DNA from: Clavibacter sepedonicus | GTDB lineage: Bacteria; Actinomycetota; Actinomycetes; Actinomycetales; Microbacteriaceae | Length of the DNA: 64,000 bases | Reading direction: 5' to 3' | Assembly: GCF_000069225.1 (NCBI RefSeq) | Contig: NC_010407.1 | Coordinates: 2,108,001-2,172,000 of the forward strand | Part shown: piece after piece, positions 40,087 through 54,977 of the stretch | Layout of the letters: each line of letters starts with the position of its first letter | How positions within the stretch are numbered: the stretch's first letter is position 1 | Position numbers and translations under genes: made by a program | The notes under the pieces: generated by a model | Databases searched by the model: none | The model's input: only the letters and a program-made list of their open reading frames with translations | What the model was told of the DNA's origin: nothing

Positions 40087-40995
40087 TCATGGACCGACGG
40101 CCTTCCTGGATCTCATCAAGTCTACGACCTCGCGCGCCGCCTCCGCGACATCCCGGTTGACGACGAGGTGGTCGAACTCGTCCTGCGCGGCCAGCTCGAC
40201 CTTCGCGGTGTCCAGGCGGCGCTGCTGCTCCTCGGGCCCCTCGGTGCCGCGACCGACCAGGCGGCGCACGAGCTCCTCCCAGGTGGGCGGCAGCAGGAAC
40301 ACGAGGCGCGCTTCGGGCATCGCGGCCTTCACCTGGCGCGCGCCCTGGATGTCGATCTCGAGCAGGACGCTGCGGCCCTCGGCCAGCGCGGCGTCGATCG
40401 GCGCGCGCGGCGTGCCGTAGCGGTGGGCGTTGTGCACCGTGGCCCACTCGAGCAGCTCCTCGTGCTCGACCATGCGGTCGAACTCGGCGTCGGAGACGAA
40501 GTAGTAGTTGACGCCCTCGACCTCGCCCGGACGCGGCGCGCGCGTGGTGGCGGAGACGGAGAGCAGCACGTCGGGCTCGTTCTCGCGGATGAAGGTGGAG
40601 ACCGTGCCCTTGCCGACCGCCGTGGGTCCCGCGAGCACGACGAGCCGGCTGGGCTCGACGATCTGCTTGGCGGCCTGCCACTCCTCGAGGAACCGGGTGA
40701 GGCGCACGCGCTGGTGCACGCCCAGCCCGCCGAGGCGCTTGGCCGTGGAGATGCCGAGGTCGCCGAGGATCCGCTCGAGCTTGGTGGGGCCGATGTTCGG
40801 GATGCTGGTGAGGAACTCGGTGACGCGGAGCGTGGCCTCGGCGCGGTGTCCGGGATCCGCCGACGCGTCGAGGACGCCCAGCGGCGTGCGCTCCCCCGTG
40901 ACGATGTCGTGCTTCACCTGCGCGCGTGCGCGGCGGGCGGCGACGGCGGCCTGCGATGCGGCGACCCGGTCGACCTCGGGTGGTTCGGGCCTCAT
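40087..40995 (-). CDS. gmk: Fusion of integration host factor mIHF and guanylate kinase
   Basis: A 302-residue protein, about 100 residues longer than an ordinary guanylate kinase. Residues about 10-108 match the actinobacterial integration host factor mIHF: a basic N-terminal helix ([19 protein letters not shown]) and the helix-hairpin-helix [20 protein letters not shown], followed by [20 protein letters not shown]. Residues about 117-297 are a complete GMP kinase: P-loop [13 protein letters not shown]-binding [22 protein letters not shown], and [12 protein letters not shown]. In mycobacteria mihF and gmk are separate adjacent genes. The start overlaps the pyrF stop by 4 bases. Confidence 0.92.
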   Translation of the reverse strand: MRPEPPEVDRVAASQAAVAARRARAQVKHDIVTGERTPLGVLDASADPGHRAEATLRVTEFLTSIPNIGPTKLERILGDLGISTAKRLGGLGVHQRVRLTRFLEEWQAAKQIVEPSRLVVLAGPTAVGKGTVSTFIRENEPDVLLSVSATTRAPRPGEVEGVNYYFVSDAEFDRMVEHEELLEWATVHNAHRYGTPRAPIDAALAEGRSVLLEIDIQGARQVKAAMPEARLVFLLPPTWEELVRRLVGRGTEGPEEQQRRLDTAKVELAAQDEFDHLVVNRDVAEAAREVVDLMRSRKAVGP

Positions 40996-41881
40996 GGCAG
41001 CACCTCTTCGAGTCGTCCGGCGTGGTCGGTGACGGCCTCCGCGACACGCCGTGGCCCTGCCGTGAGGATACTCCGCGACGCGGCCGCGATCACAACGCCG
41101 GCGGCCGGTCCGAACAGCGACCGGACATCGCCGAGCAGCGCGCCCTGGTGGCCGAAGCCGGGCGCGAGGATCGGCGTGCGGGTGAGCCGGGCGAGGTCGA
41201 GGCCGGCGTCGGCGGCGTCGACGGTCGCGCCGACGACGAGGCCGAATGACCCGGGATCGGCCGACGGGTCGTCGAGCGGGCCATTCGCGGCGACGGCGGC
41301 GTCCTGGATCCCCCGGGCGACCGTGCGGGCGGCGGCGGATCCGTCACCCGGGAGCACGGCGCGCTGCAGGTCGCGCGCCTCCGGGTTGGAGGTCGCGGCG
41401 AGGACGAAGACGCCCGCGCCCCAGCCGTCCGCGGCGGCGCGCACGCCGTCGAGGGATCCGACGCCCGTGTACGCCGTGAGGGTCACGGCGTCAGCGCGCA
41501 GCGCGCTGTCGGGCGCGAGCCACGCGGCGCCGTACGCGTCGACCGTGGAGCCGATGTCGCCGCGCTTGGCGTCGGCGATCACGAGGAGGCCGGCGTCGCG
41601 CGCGGCGGCGAGCACGCGCTCGAGGGCGGCGTACCCGGCGGATCCGTGGCGCTCGAAGAACGCGACCTGCGGCTTGACGATGCCGGCGCGCCCCGCGGTC
41701 GCCTCCACCACGCGCAGCCCGAACTCCTCGAGGCCGCGTGCGTCGTCGTCGAGGCCCCACGCGTCGAGCAGCGACCGGTGCGGGTCGATGCCCACGCAGA
41801 GGTGCCCGTGCACGCGGAAGGTGCGGGCCAGCCGCGCGCCGAACGACGGGGCGTCGGGAACCGCCCCGCCGTCCGCGGTCG

Positions 41882-41885
<4 letters not shown>
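40992..41885 (-). CDS. pyrF: Orotidine 5'-phosphate decarboxylase (type 2)
   Basis: Last step of UMP synthesis. It has 297 residues and belongs to the longer type 2 PyrF family found in actinobacteria. Conserved [28 protein letters not shown] and the catalytic [24 protein letters not shown] are present. The GTG start overlaps the carB stop as GTGA, and its own stop overlaps the gmk start as ATGA, so pyrimidine and GMP kinase synthesis are translationally linked. Confidence 0.95.
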
Positions 41886-45171
<3,286 letters not shown>

Positions 45172-45172
<1 letters not shown>

Positions 45173-46341
45173 TACACGGTCTCCTGGGGGGTCGCGGCGG
45201 CGGGGGCGGTGCCCGACGCGTCGTGGATCAGCTGGACGAACCGGTCGAAGAGGTACGACGAGTCGTGCGGGCCCGCGGCCGCCTCCGGGTGGTACTGGAC
45301 GCTGAACGCGGGGATGTCGAGGCAGTTGAGGCCCTCGACGACCTGGTCGTTGAGCGAGACGTGGCTGACCTCCGCGCGGCCGAAGCCGGCGGGGCTGTCC
45401 ACCGGTCCGTCGAGCGGCGCGGACACCGCGAAGCCGTGGTTCTGGCTCGTGATCTCGACGCGGCCGGTGCGGCGGTCGAGCACGGGCTGGTTGATCCCGC
45501 GGTGGCCGAAGGGCAGCTTGTAGGTGTCGAAGCCGAGGGCGCGGCCGAGGAGCTGGTTGCCGAAGCAGATCCCGAAGAACGGGATGCCCTTCCGCAGCAC
45601 GTCCTGGAGCAGCTCGACGTGGTACTGCGAGGCCTCGGGGTCGCCGGGGCCGTTCGAGTAGAAGACCGCGGTGGGCGCCAGCTCCTCGAGCTCGGCCGTG
45701 GTGATCGACTGCGGCACGACGTGCACGTCGAGGCCGCGAGCGGCGAGGTGCTTGACCGTCGCGGTCTTGATGCCGAGGTCGAGCACGGCGACGGATCCGA
45801 TGCGCTCGCCGACCGCGGGGATCGTGTACGTCTCCCGGGTCGAGACCTCGGCGGAGAGGTTGCGGCCCGCCATGTCGGGCGCCTGCCGCACCTGCGCGAG
45901 CTGCTCCTCGTCGCTGAGCGACGCGGCCTCGCCGGAGAAGACGCCGGCGCGCATGGCGCCCTCGTCGCGGATCCGGCGCGTGACCGCGCGCGTGTCGATG
46001 CCGGAGATGCCGACGACGCCCTGGGCGACGAGGTCGTCCTCGAGGGTGCGCGTGCCGCGGAAGTTCGAGACCACGCGGGAGGGGTCGCGGACGACGTAGC
46101 CGGCGACCCAGATGCGGCGCGATTCCATGTCGTCGTCGTTCATGCCGGTGTTGCCGATGTGCGGCGCCGTCTGGAGGACGATCTGCCCCGCGTAGGACGG
46201 GTCGGTGATCGTCTCCTGGTAGCCGGTCATGCCGGTGGCGAAGACGGCCTCGCCGAGGCTCACGCCGCGGGCGCCGTACGCGCGTCCGACGTACCTCCGC
46301 CCGTCCTCGAGTACCAGGACCGCCGGTTCGTGTCGGGCCAT
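45172..46341 (-). CDS. carA: Carbamoyl-phosphate synthase small chain
   Basis: The glutaminase subunit that feeds ammonia to CarB. It has 389 residues. The class I amidotransferase domain has the catalytic cysteine in [16 protein letters not shown] and His-Glu in [14 protein letters not shown]. The N-terminal CarA domain has [17 protein letters not shown] chose the ATG at MARHEP because AGGGAAG lies 8 bases upstream; a GTG three codons earlier would sit directly against that site, although it overlaps the upstream stop as GTGA. Confidence 0.95.
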
Positions 46342-46346
46342 GTCGG

Positions 46347-46874
46347 TCACTTCCCTTCGTTGTCGTCGTCGTGCGCGAGGCGCGGGATCTGGTGGAGGGC
46401 GTCGACGAGCGCGGTCTTCTCGCGCGGGTCGATCACCCGGAGGTACGTGTCGACCGAGGTGCCCGCGGTCTCGTCGAGGACCCAGGTGACGGCCACGAGG
46501 CCGCCCTCCTCCACGACGCGGTCGATCGCGTAGGTCGCGAGCCCGGATCCGGTGATCCTGTCAGCGGGCACGAGCACCTCGCGCTCGCCGTCGATCGCGA
46601 GCACGAGCCCCGCGTCGTGCACCCGGGCCGCCGCGCGGCCGCGGAAGCCGAGGGGGCGGACGGTCAGCCGGTCGAGGGGCTCGCCGGCCGTGGTCGTGGC
46701 GACGTAGAGCACGTCGACCTCGAGGACGGGCGCGCCGAGCCCGGCGGGCGGACTCGGCGGCTCCGGCAGCGCGCGCTGGCGGCGGCGTCGCGCGCGCCAG
46801 CCGAGCACCATGAGGGCGAGCAGGAGGACGAGGAGCGCGATCACGGTGACCGCGGGTCCGAGGCGGCCGCTCAT
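46347..46874 (-). CDS. PH-like domain membrane protein of the pyr operon
   Basis: A 175-residue protein with one N-terminal membrane segment (about residues 7-25), a basic stretch ([17 protein letters not shown]) and a soluble beta-rich domain (about residues 45-160). A similar small membrane protein sits between pyrC and carA in mycobacteria (Rv1382), so position and architecture are conserved. Its role is unknown. It overlaps pyrC by 4 bases and ends just before carA, with its TGA inside the carA ribosome-binding region. Membrane tethering of the pyrimidine enzymes is one possibility, not demonstrated here. Confidence 0.8.
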   Translation of the reverse strand: MSGRLGPAVTVIALLVLLLALMVLGWRARRRRQRALPEPPSPPAGLGAPVLEVDVLYVATTTAGEPLDRLTVRPLGFRGRAAARVHDAGLVLAIDGEREVLVPADRITGSGLATYAIDRVVEEGGLVAVTWVLDETAGTSVDTYLRVIDPREKTALVDALHQIPRLAHDDDNEGK

Positions 46875-48262
46875 GCGCCGCTCCCCCGCGTCGCCACGGC
46901 GGCGTCGCGTGCGTCGGCGTCCGCGCGGTCGCGGAGGACGGCGGCGCGCGCGACGGTCTCGCGGTCGACGAGCGCGCCGTCGAGCACGGTCGGGTAGCCG
47001 CGGTGGAAGGTCGCGACCACGCGGCCGGGCAGCGTCATCTCGAGGTAGGGCGAGTTGCCGCTGAGGCCGCCGAGGTCGTCGCGGCCGAAGACGCGCGACG
47101 CGGACGGGTCGTACAGCGTGATGTCGGCCGGGGATCCGCCCGCCAGCGCGTGCCCGTGCTCGGCGAGCCGGCCGATGCGCGCGGGCGCGTGCGACATGAC
47201 GCGCGCGACGCCCGCCCAGTCGAGGAGGCCGGTGTCGACCATGGCGAGCTGGACGACCGAGAGCGCCGACTCGAGGCCGACCATGCCGAACGCGGCCGCG
47301 TCCCACTCGCAGTCCTTGGCCTCGGTCGGGTGCGGCGCGTGGTCGGTCGCGACCACGTCGATCGTGCCGTCGGCGAGGGCGGTGCGGAGGGCCTCCACGT
47401 CCTCGCGGCGGCGGAGCGGCGGGTTCACCTTGTAGCGGGCGTCGTAGCCGGCGACCAGGTCCTCGGTGAGGAGGAGGTGGTGCGGCGTGACCTCCGCGGT
47501 GACGTCGACGCCGCGGGCCTTGGCCCAGCGGATCACGTCGACGGAGCCCGCGGTGGAGACGTGGCAGACGTGCAGGCGGGATCCGACGTGCTCGGCGAGC
47601 AGCACGTCGCGCGCGATGATCGACTCCTCGGCGACCGCGGGCCAGCCCGTGATGCCGAGCTCGCCGGACAGCGCGCCCTCGTTCATGGTGGCGCCCTCGG
47701 TGAGGCGCGGGTCCTGCGCATGCTGCGCGATGACGCCGTCGAAGGCCTTCACGTACTCGAGCGCGCGGCGCATGAGCAGCGGATCCGAGACGCACTTCCC
47801 GTCGTCGGAGAAGACGCGGACGGCCGCCCGGCTGGAGGCCATCGCGCCGATCTCCGCCATCGACTCCCCGGCGAGGCCCACCGACACGGCGCCGATGGGG
47901 CGCACGGTCGCGTAGCCGGCCGCGTCGCCGAGGGCCTTGACCTGCTCGACGACGCCCGCGGTGTCCTGCACGGGCATGGTGTTCGCCATCGCGAAGACCG
48001 CGGTGAAGCCGCCGAGGGCCGCCGCGCGGGATCCGGTGAGCACGGTCTCGCTCTGCTCGTAGCCGGGCTCGCGGAGGTGCACGTGCAGGTCGACGAGGCC
48101 GGGCAGCGCGACGAGGCCGTCGGCCCCGACCACGTGGGCACCGGCGGGCGCGTCGAGGTCGGGCCCGATCTCGCGGATCAGCCCGTCGGCGACGAGGATG
48201 TCGGCGCGCTCGCCCGACGGCAGGGTCGCGCCGCGGATCAGGTGGGTGTCGTTCTGGGTCAT
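46871..48262 (-). CDS. pyrC: Dihydroorotase
   Basis: Cyclises carbamoyl aspartate to dihydroorotate. It has 463 residues, the class I amidohydrolase type. The metal ligands lie in [11 protein letters not shown], the bridging position in the K/D-containing SDDGKCVSD region, [10 protein letters not shown], and the catalytic aspartate is in [12 protein letters not shown] overlaps with the pyrB stop upstream and with the PH-like gene downstream. The longer frame upstream is not conserved. Confidence 0.95.
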   Translation of the reverse strand: MTQNDTHLIRGATLPSGERADILVADGLIREIGPDLDAPAGAHVVGADGLVALPGLVDLHVHLREPGYEQSETVLTGSRAAALGGFTAVFAMANTMPVQDTAGVVEQVKALGDAAGYATVRPIGAVSVGLAGESMAEIGAMASSRAAVRVFSDDGKCVSDPLLMRRALEYVKAFDGVIAQHAQDPRLTEGATMNEGALSGELGITGWPAVAEESIIARDVLLAEHVGSRLHVCHVSTAGSVDVIRWAKARGVDVTAEVTPHHLLLTEDLVAGYDARYKVNPPLRRREDVEALRTALADGTIDVVATDHAPHPTEAKDCEWDAAAFGMVGLESALSVVQLAMVDTGLLDWAGVARVMSHAPARIGRLAEHGHALAGGSPADITLYDPSASRVFGRDDLGGLSGNSPYLEMTLPGRVVATFHRGYPTVLDGALVDRETVARAAVLRDRADADARDAAVATRGSGA

Positions 48263-49215
48263 CGGTCGGCCTTCCCGTCGCCGGACAGCAGGAGGTAGAG
48301 GACGGCCATGCGCACCGAGACGCCGTTGGCGACCTGCTCGCGCACCGTGGACCTCTCCGAGTCGGCGGCGGCGGCGGATATCTCGAGCCCGCGGTTCATG
48401 GGCCCCGGGTGCATGACGATCGTATCGGGCCCGAGGAGGGCGAGCCGCGCGTCGTCGAGTCCCCAGATGCGCGCGTACTCGCGCGGGTTGGGGAAGAAGG
48501 CGGCGCGCATGCGCTCGGCCTGGATGCGGAGCATCATCACGGCGTCGGGCGCGCCGTCGCGGAGGGCGGCGTCGAGGTCGTAGCGGACGGTGACGGGCCA
48601 GGATCCGACGCCCACCGGCACGAGCGTGGGCGGCGCGACGAGCGTGACCTCGGCACCGAGCGTCGTGAGCAGCCACGCGTTCGAGCGGGCGACGCGGGAG
48701 TGGAGCACGTCGCCGACGATGACGACGCGCGTGCCGTCGAGGCCCTTCCCGCGCGCGGCGGATCCGTGCAGCCGGCGGCGGATGGTGAACGCGTCGAGCA
48801 GCGCCTGCGTGGGGTGCTCGTGCGTGCCGTCGCCCGCGTTGACGATGCCGGCGTCGATCCACCCGCTGCCCGCGAGCGTGTGCGGCGCGCCCGAGGACGG
48901 GTGCCGGACGACCACGCCGTCGGCGCCCATCGCCTGCAGGGTCTGCGCGGTGTCCTTGAGGCTCTCGCCCTTGGAGACGCTCGACCCCTTGGCGCTGAAG
49001 TTGATGACGTCGGCCGAGAGGCGCTTCGCGGCCGCCTCGAACGAGATGCGGGTGCGGGTCGAGTCCTCGAAGAAGAGGTTGACGACCGTGCGGCCGCGGA
49101 GGGCGGGGGTCTTCTTGATCTCGCGCGTGCCGACGTCGGCCATGTCCTCGGCGACGTCGAGGATGCGCACGGCCTCGTCGCGGGACAGGTCGCGGGTGGA
49201 GAGCAGGTGCCTCAT
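48259..49215 (-). CDS. pyrB: Aspartate carbamoyltransferase catalytic subunit
   Basis: Condenses carbamoyl phosphate with aspartate, the committed step of pyrimidine synthesis. It has 318 residues with the carbamoyl-phosphate loop [13 protein letters not shown], the [12 protein letters not shown] loop and [12 protein letters not shown]. There is no regulatory chain (pyrI) nearby, as usual when PyrR controls the operon. It overlaps pyrR and pyrC by 4 bases each. Confidence 0.96.
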   Translation of the reverse strand: MRHLLSTRDLSRDEAVRILDVAEDMADVGTREIKKTPALRGRTVVNLFFEDSTRTRISFEAAAKRLSADVINFSAKGSSVSKGESLKDTAQTLQAMGADGVVVRHPSSGAPHTLAGSGWIDAGIVNAGDGTHEHPTQALLDAFTIRRRLHGSAARGKGLDGTRVVIVGDVLHSRVARSNAWLLTTLGAEVTLVAPPTLVPVGVGSWPVTVRYDLDAALRDGAPDAVMMLRIQAERMRAAFFPNPREYARIWGLDDARLALLGPDTIVMHPGPMNRGLEISAAAADSERSTVREQVANGVSVRMAVLYLLLSGDGKADR

Positions 49216-49796
49216 CGGGTCGTCCCCTCGGCGGCGGACCCGGTGGCGGGCTCGTCGTCGGGCCCGGCGATGCTCACCGAGTCCTCGCCGTCGGTCTCGT
49301 CGAGCCGGACGAAGATCCGCTCGGAGAGGCTCGACGGCAGGTTCTTGCCCACGAAGTCGGCGCGGATGGGGAGCTCGCGGTGGCCGCGGTCGACCAGGGC
49401 GGCGAGGCGCACGGCCGTGGGGCGGCCGAGGTCGCCGATGGCGTCGAGGGCGGCGCGCACGGTGCGGCCGGAGAAGAGCACGTCGTCGACGAGCACGACC
49501 GTGCGGCCGTCGACGCCGCCGGCGGGCAGGCGCGTGGGCGACGGCGCGCGGGTCGGGTTCCGCTGCAGGTCGTCGCGGTACATGGTGACGTCGAGCGAGC
49601 CCACCAGGTCGGCGGGGGCCTCGGGCTCGAGGCGGGCGATGATCCGGCCGATGCGCTCGGCGAGGACGGTGCCGCGGGTGGGGATCCCGAGGAGCAGCAG
49701 GCCGTGGGGGCCGCGGTTCGACTCGAGGATCTCGTGGGCGATGCGCGTGAGCGCTCGGGTGATGTCAGAGGGCTGCAGCACGGTGCGCTGAGGCAA
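49212..49796 (-). CDS. pyrR: Bifunctional PyrR: pyr operon RNA-binding regulator / uracil phosphoribosyltransferase
   Basis: PyrR binds a hairpin in pyr mRNA when UMP or UTP is high and represses the operon. It has 194 residues. The PRPP-binding motif [18 protein letters not shown] and the conserved [13 protein letters not shown] and [13 protein letters not shown] segments are present. The start is TTG, supported by AGGAGG five bases upstream and by the family N-terminus ([18 protein letters not shown]). It is the first gene of an overlapping operon that runs through pyrB, pyrC, carA, carB, pyrF and gmk. A putative PyrR-binding loop overlaps its own ribosome binding site. Confidence 0.95.
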   Translation of the reverse strand: MPQRTVLQPSDITRALTRIAHEILESNRGPHGLLLLGIPTRGTVLAERIGRIIARLEPEAPADLVGSLDVTMYRDDLQRNPTRAPSPTRLPAGGVDGRTVVLVDDVLFSGRTVRAALDAIGDLGRPTAVRLAALVDRGHRELPIRADFVGKNLPSSLSERIFVRLDETDGEDSVSIAGPDDEPATGSAAEGTTR

Positions 49797-49797
49797 T

Positions 49798-49826
49798 CCG
49801 ACCTCCTTCCCCGCCTCTCGGGACGG
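49798..49826 (-). promoter_or_regulatory. Putative PyrR-binding loop overlapping the pyrR Shine-Dalgarno
   Basis: The mRNA-sense sequence reads CGUCCCGAGAGGCGGGG followed by AAGGAGG, which resembles the known PyrR target (UCCxGAGAGGC, a few bases, AAGG). The final AAGGAGG is also the ribosome binding site of the TTG-started pyrR. Binding would therefore block translation directly, as reported for mycobacterial pyr control. No separate terminator/antiterminator pair is seen. Confidence 0.7.
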
Positions 49827-49853
49827 ATGTTAAAGGTGGTCTGTTCCGCGGAC

Positions 49854-49859
49854 ACTCTA
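49854..49859 (-). promoter_or_regulatory. Candidate -10 box of the pyr operon (TAGAGT)
   Basis: Minus-strand TAGAGT fits the TAGNNT pattern seen elsewhere in the window. It would start transcription about 50 bases before pyrR, leaving the whole PyrR-binding loop in the leader. A TAACAT at 49827-49832 is an alternative but would cut into the loop. Confidence 0.4.
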
Positions 49860-49907
49860 GCGGGTGTCCCCCGGACGCGGGGCCCGCCGCACGGCCCGCG
49901 CGTGTCC

Positions 49908-51932
<2,025 letters not shown>

Positions 51933-51938
51933 GCGCCG

Positions 51939-51944
51939 ACGCTA
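51939..51944 (-). promoter_or_regulatory. Candidate -10 box of acs (TAGCGT, leaderless)
   Basis: Minus-strand TAGCGT, CGGCGC spacer, then ATG of acs. The ABC ATPase gene at 54876 starts with an almost identical arrangement (TAGCGT, CGGCTC, ATG). Confidence 0.5.
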
Positions 51945-52005
51945 CGTGCGCGCCGGCCGGGATCCGGAACCGGGACGTCACGCGACGACACGGAGCCGGC
52001 CGCCG

Positions 52006-52881
52006 TTAGCCCCAACGGCGCACGAGCACCCGCTCCACGAGGCCCACGACGGCGTCGGTGACGGCGCCGAGCACCGCCAGCAGCACGATCGCGAGCAGCA
52101 CCCGGTCGACGCGCCCGTTCGCCGAGGACTCCGTGAGCAGGTACCCGAGCCCCATCGACGCGGCGAGCAGCTCCGCCGCCACGAGGAACAGCCACGACTG
52201 CGCGAGCGCGAGCCGGAGGCCCGAGACCACAGCGGGCAGCACGGCGGGCAGCTGCACGGTGACCAGCAGCGGGATCCGCGTGAGCCCGAACGCGCGCCCT
52301 GCCTCCACGAGGTGCGGGTCCACGTGCCGGAGCGCGCCCGCGACCGTCGTGTACACGGGGAACAGCGCGCCGATGGCGACGAGCGTGACCTTGGAGTCCT
52401 CGTTGATCCCCATCCAGAGCAGGAGCAGGGGCACCCACGCGAGCGACGGCACGGTGCGGAACGCGCCCGCGGTCGGCGCGAGGAGGAGCCGGCCGACGCG
52501 CGACAGGCCGACGACGGCGCCGAGGACGAGGCCGACCGTGGCACCGAGCGCGAAGCCGAGCAGCACGCGCTGCAGCGAGATGGCGACGTACTGCCCGAGG
52601 ATCCCCTGCTCGGCGAGCTGCACGCCGGCGCGCACCATGTCGAGCGGCGCGGGGAGCAGGTGCGGCGGGACCACGCCCGTGGCGGTGACGACCACCCAGA
52701 GCCCGACCACGATGGCGGGGACCACGAGGCCCATGGCGACCCGGAGGAGCGAGCGGCCGGTCGCGCGCCCCGAGGCGGGGCGGGCGACGCTGGCGCCGCC
52801 CGCGACGTCGGTGCCGTCGTCGTCCGGGACGCCGGTCCCGGAGCCGCGGACGTCCTCCCGCCCGGGCCGGATCGCGGTCAT
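52006..52881 (-). CDS. ABC transporter permease, sulfonate/nitrate/taurine type
   Basis: A 291-residue inner-membrane permease with about six hydrophobic segments. The EAA loop is EAGRAFGLTRIPLLVTVQLPAVLP (about residues 186-209), typical of SsuC/TauC/NrtB permeases. The N-terminal 40 residues are hydrophilic, with G, R and D. It overlaps the upstream binding-protein gene by 4 bases. The substrate is not decided by sequence; aliphatic sulfonates are the commonest annotation for this class. Confidence 0.88.
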   Translation of the reverse strand: MTAIRPGREDVRGSGTGVPDDDGTDVAGGASVARPASGRATGRSLLRVAMGLVVPAIVVGLWVVVTATGVVPPHLLPAPLDMVRAGVQLAEQGILGQYVAISLQRVLLGFALGATVGLVLGAVVGLSRVGRLLLAPTAGAFRTVPSLAWVPLLLLWMGINEDSKVTLVAIGALFPVYTTVAGALRHVDPHLVEAGRAFGLTRIPLLVTVQLPAVLPAVVSGLRLALAQSWLFLVAAELLAASMGLGYLLTESSANGRVDRVLLAIVLLAVLGAVTDAVVGLVERVLVRRWG

Positions 52882-53930
52882 CCGGCCGACCCCGAGGCGG
52901 GATCGGCGGCCTCGGCGAACCGCGGCTCGAACAGCTCGTCGAGCGCTTCGTCGACCTTCCCCTGGTCGGGGACGTCGCCAGAGGCCACGAGGATCGGGCC
53001 GACGCGCTCCAGCACGGACCGCTGCGCGGCACCGGGCACGGGATCGACGCCCAGGTTCGTGCGGTCGATGACGGTCGATGCGACGGCCGGGTCGATCGCC
53101 GCGGCCTGCGCCAGGATCGCGGCCGTCTCGTCGGGGTGCGCGACGGCCCAGGCTCGCGCCTCCTCGTAGGAGTCGACGACGGCCTGCGCGAGGTCGGGCG
53201 ACGCGTCGAGGAACGACTGCGTGGCGTTGAGGAACCCGTACGTCGCGAAGTCCACGTTCCGGTACAGCAGCGTGGATCCCGCCTCGGCCTCGCTCGCGGC
53301 CATGAGCGGGTCGAGCCCGGCCCACGCGTCGACCGAGCCGTTCTCGAGCGCGGCACGGCCGTCGGCGTGCTGGAGGTTCTGGATGGTGACGTCGGAGGCG
53401 GGGATGCCCGCCTGCTCGAGCGTCTGGAGCAGGAAGAAGTAGGGGTCGGTGCCCTTCGTCGCGGCGATGTCGGCGCCGCGGAGCTGGTCGACGCTCGTGA
53501 TGGGCGACCCCTTCGGCACGACGATCGCGGTCCACTCGGGCTGCGAGTACACGTCGATGGTGCGGATGGGCGAGCCGTTGGCCCGGGCGAGGAGCGCGGC
53601 GGACCCGGCGGTGGATCCCACGTCGACGGCACCCGCGCGCAGCAGCTCGTTGGCCTTGTTGGATCCCGCGCTCTGCACCCAGTCGACCTTCACGTCCGAC
53701 CCGAGCCGCTTCTCCACGAGGCCCTGGTCCTTCACGATGAGGCTCAGCGGGTTGTAGGTCGCCCAGTCGAGGGTGAGCGCGTCGGCGCTCCAGCCCGCGG
53801 GATCCGCGGACGCGCCGGCGGCGGGGGCGACGGACGAGCCCTCCCCCGCGGAGCATCCGGCGAGGAGCATCGCGGCGGCGCTCGCGAGCGCGAGGGCGGG
53901 GATGGATCTGCGGGGCAGGAGACGGGTCAC
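52878..53930 (-). CDS. ABC transporter substrate-binding lipoprotein, SsuA-like
   Basis: A 350-residue lipoprotein. The signal peptide ends in lipobox LLAGC with C26 as the lipidation site, so Lgt (encoded at 22505) would process it. The mature protein is a two-lobed periplasmic-binding fold of the NMT1/SsuA type: LTLDWATYNPLSLIVKDQGLVEK, AVDVGSTAGSAALLARANGSP, IVVPKGSPITSVDQLRGADIAATKGT and DAWAGLDPLMA. Residues contacting a sulfonate or nitrate cannot be confirmed by eye. GTG start with GAGGA upstream. It lies between the ATPase and permease genes. Confidence 0.9.
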   Translation of the reverse strand: MTRLLPRRSIPALALASAAAMLLAGCSAGEGSSVAPAAGASADPAGWSADALTLDWATYNPLSLIVKDQGLVEKRLGSDVKVDWVQSAGSNKANELLRAGAVDVGSTAGSAALLARANGSPIRTIDVYSQPEWTAIVVPKGSPITSVDQLRGADIAATKGTDPYFFLLQTLEQAGIPASDVTIQNLQHADGRAALENGSVDAWAGLDPLMAASEAEAGSTLLYRNVDFATYGFLNATQSFLDASPDLAQAVVDSYEEARAWAVAHPDETAAILAQAAAIDPAVASTVIDRTNLGVDPVPGAAQRSVLERVGPILVASGDVPDQGKVDEALDELFEPRFAEAADPASGSAG

Positions 53931-54012
53931 GGTGGGTCCTCGGTGCGGTGTCGGGTGATGCGGGCGGTGGCGGTGGGTCGTGGCGGTGGGGGGTCGTGGT
54001 GTTGGGTCCGGC

Positions 54013-54876
54013 TCAGCGTGCCCGGTGGCCCGGGACGCCGAGCCCCTCGAGCAGCTCGGCGCGGAGGGCGGCGAGGGTCGCGTCCCCGCGGTCGCGCGGG
54101 CGGGCGCCCGGCACCTCGAGGAGACGGCGGACGGTCGCGCCGGGGGCGGCGCCCGGCGCGGGATCCGGCCCGAGCAGCACCACGCGGTCGGCGAGGTGCA
54201 GGGCCTCGTCCACGTCGTGCGTGACGAGGAGGACCGTGGTCGGGATCGCGGCGTGCACGTCGAGCAGCAGGTCCTGCATGCGGAGGCGCGTGAGGGCGTC
54301 CAGCGCCCCGAAGGGCTCGTCGAGCACGAGGACGCGGGGCCGCCGGGCGAGCGCGCGGGCGAGCGAGGCGCGCTGGGCCATGCCGCCGGAGACCTGCCGG
54401 GGACGGAGGTCGGCGGCCTCGGCGAGGCCGGTGAGCTCGAGGAGGTCCTCGACGCGGGCGTCGCCCTCGGCGCGCGGCACGTCGCGGGGCAGGCCGAGAC
54501 GCACGTTCGCGCGGATGGTGCGCCACGGCAGCAGCCGCGGCTCCTGGAACGCGACGGCGGACCGCTGGTCGACGTCGCGCACGGGAGTGCCGTCGATGCG
54601 GATGGATCCGGTGTCGGGCCGGTCGAGCCCGCTCACCTGGCGGAGGAGGGTCGACTTCCCGCAGCCGGACGGCCCGAGGACGGCGACGACGTCGCCCGCG
54701 GCGAGGTCGAGGTCCACGTCGCGCAGCACGGTGCGCCTGGCGCGGGATCCGTCGCCGGCGAACGACCTGCCGACCCCGCGGAGCTCGATCGACCCGGCAG
54801 GCGACGCGGCGGACGCCTCCGCGGGAACGAGGGGAGCGGCGGCGGATGCGGCACGGGCAGAGGAGACGACGGACAT
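54013..54876 (-). CDS. ABC transporter ATP-binding protein, SsuB/TauB type
   Basis: A 287-residue cytoplasmic ATPase. Walker A is GPSGCGKST, the signature motif is QVSGGMAQRASLARAL, and Walker B is RVLVLDEPFGALDALT followed by LVTHDVDEAL. The N-terminal 28 residues are alanine- and serine-rich and non-conserved. It is the first gene of a three-gene importer (ATPase, binding protein, permease). The ATG is 6 bases after TAGCGT. Confidence 0.9.
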   Translation of the reverse strand: MSVVSSARAASAAAPLVPAEASAASPAGSIELRGVGRSFAGDGSRARRTVLRDVDLDLAAGDVVAVLGPSGCGKSTLLRQVSGLDRPDTGSIRIDGTPVRDVDQRSAVAFQEPRLLPWRTIRANVRLGLPRDVPRAEGDARVEDLLELTGLAEAADLRPRQVSGGMAQRASLARALARRPRVLVLDEPFGALDALTRLRMQDLLLDVHAAIPTTVLLVTHDVDEALHLADRVVLLGPDPAPGAAPGATVRRLLEVPGARPRDRGDATLAALRAELLEGLGVPGHRAR

Positions 54877-54882
54877 GAGCCG

Positions 54883-54888
54883 ACGCTA
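54883..54888 (-). promoter_or_regulatory. Candidate -10 box of the ABC importer operon (TAGCGT)
   Basis: Minus-strand TAGCGT, 6 bases, then the ATG of the ATPase gene. The surrounding GC-rich inverted sequences may hold an operator, but I could not define one. Confidence 0.45.
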
Positions 54889-54977
54889 CGACCGGCCGCG
54901 ACCCCGCGTCTCGGACGCCGTCATGCGCCGACGCGCGCCGTAACACGGCGTCGCACGGCGCGTGCGCGACGCGCGCG

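Noticed and set aside
49827..49832. TAACAT as the pyr operon -10 box
   Set aside because: Transcription would begin inside the PyrR-binding loop and destroy it; TAGAGT further upstream fits better.
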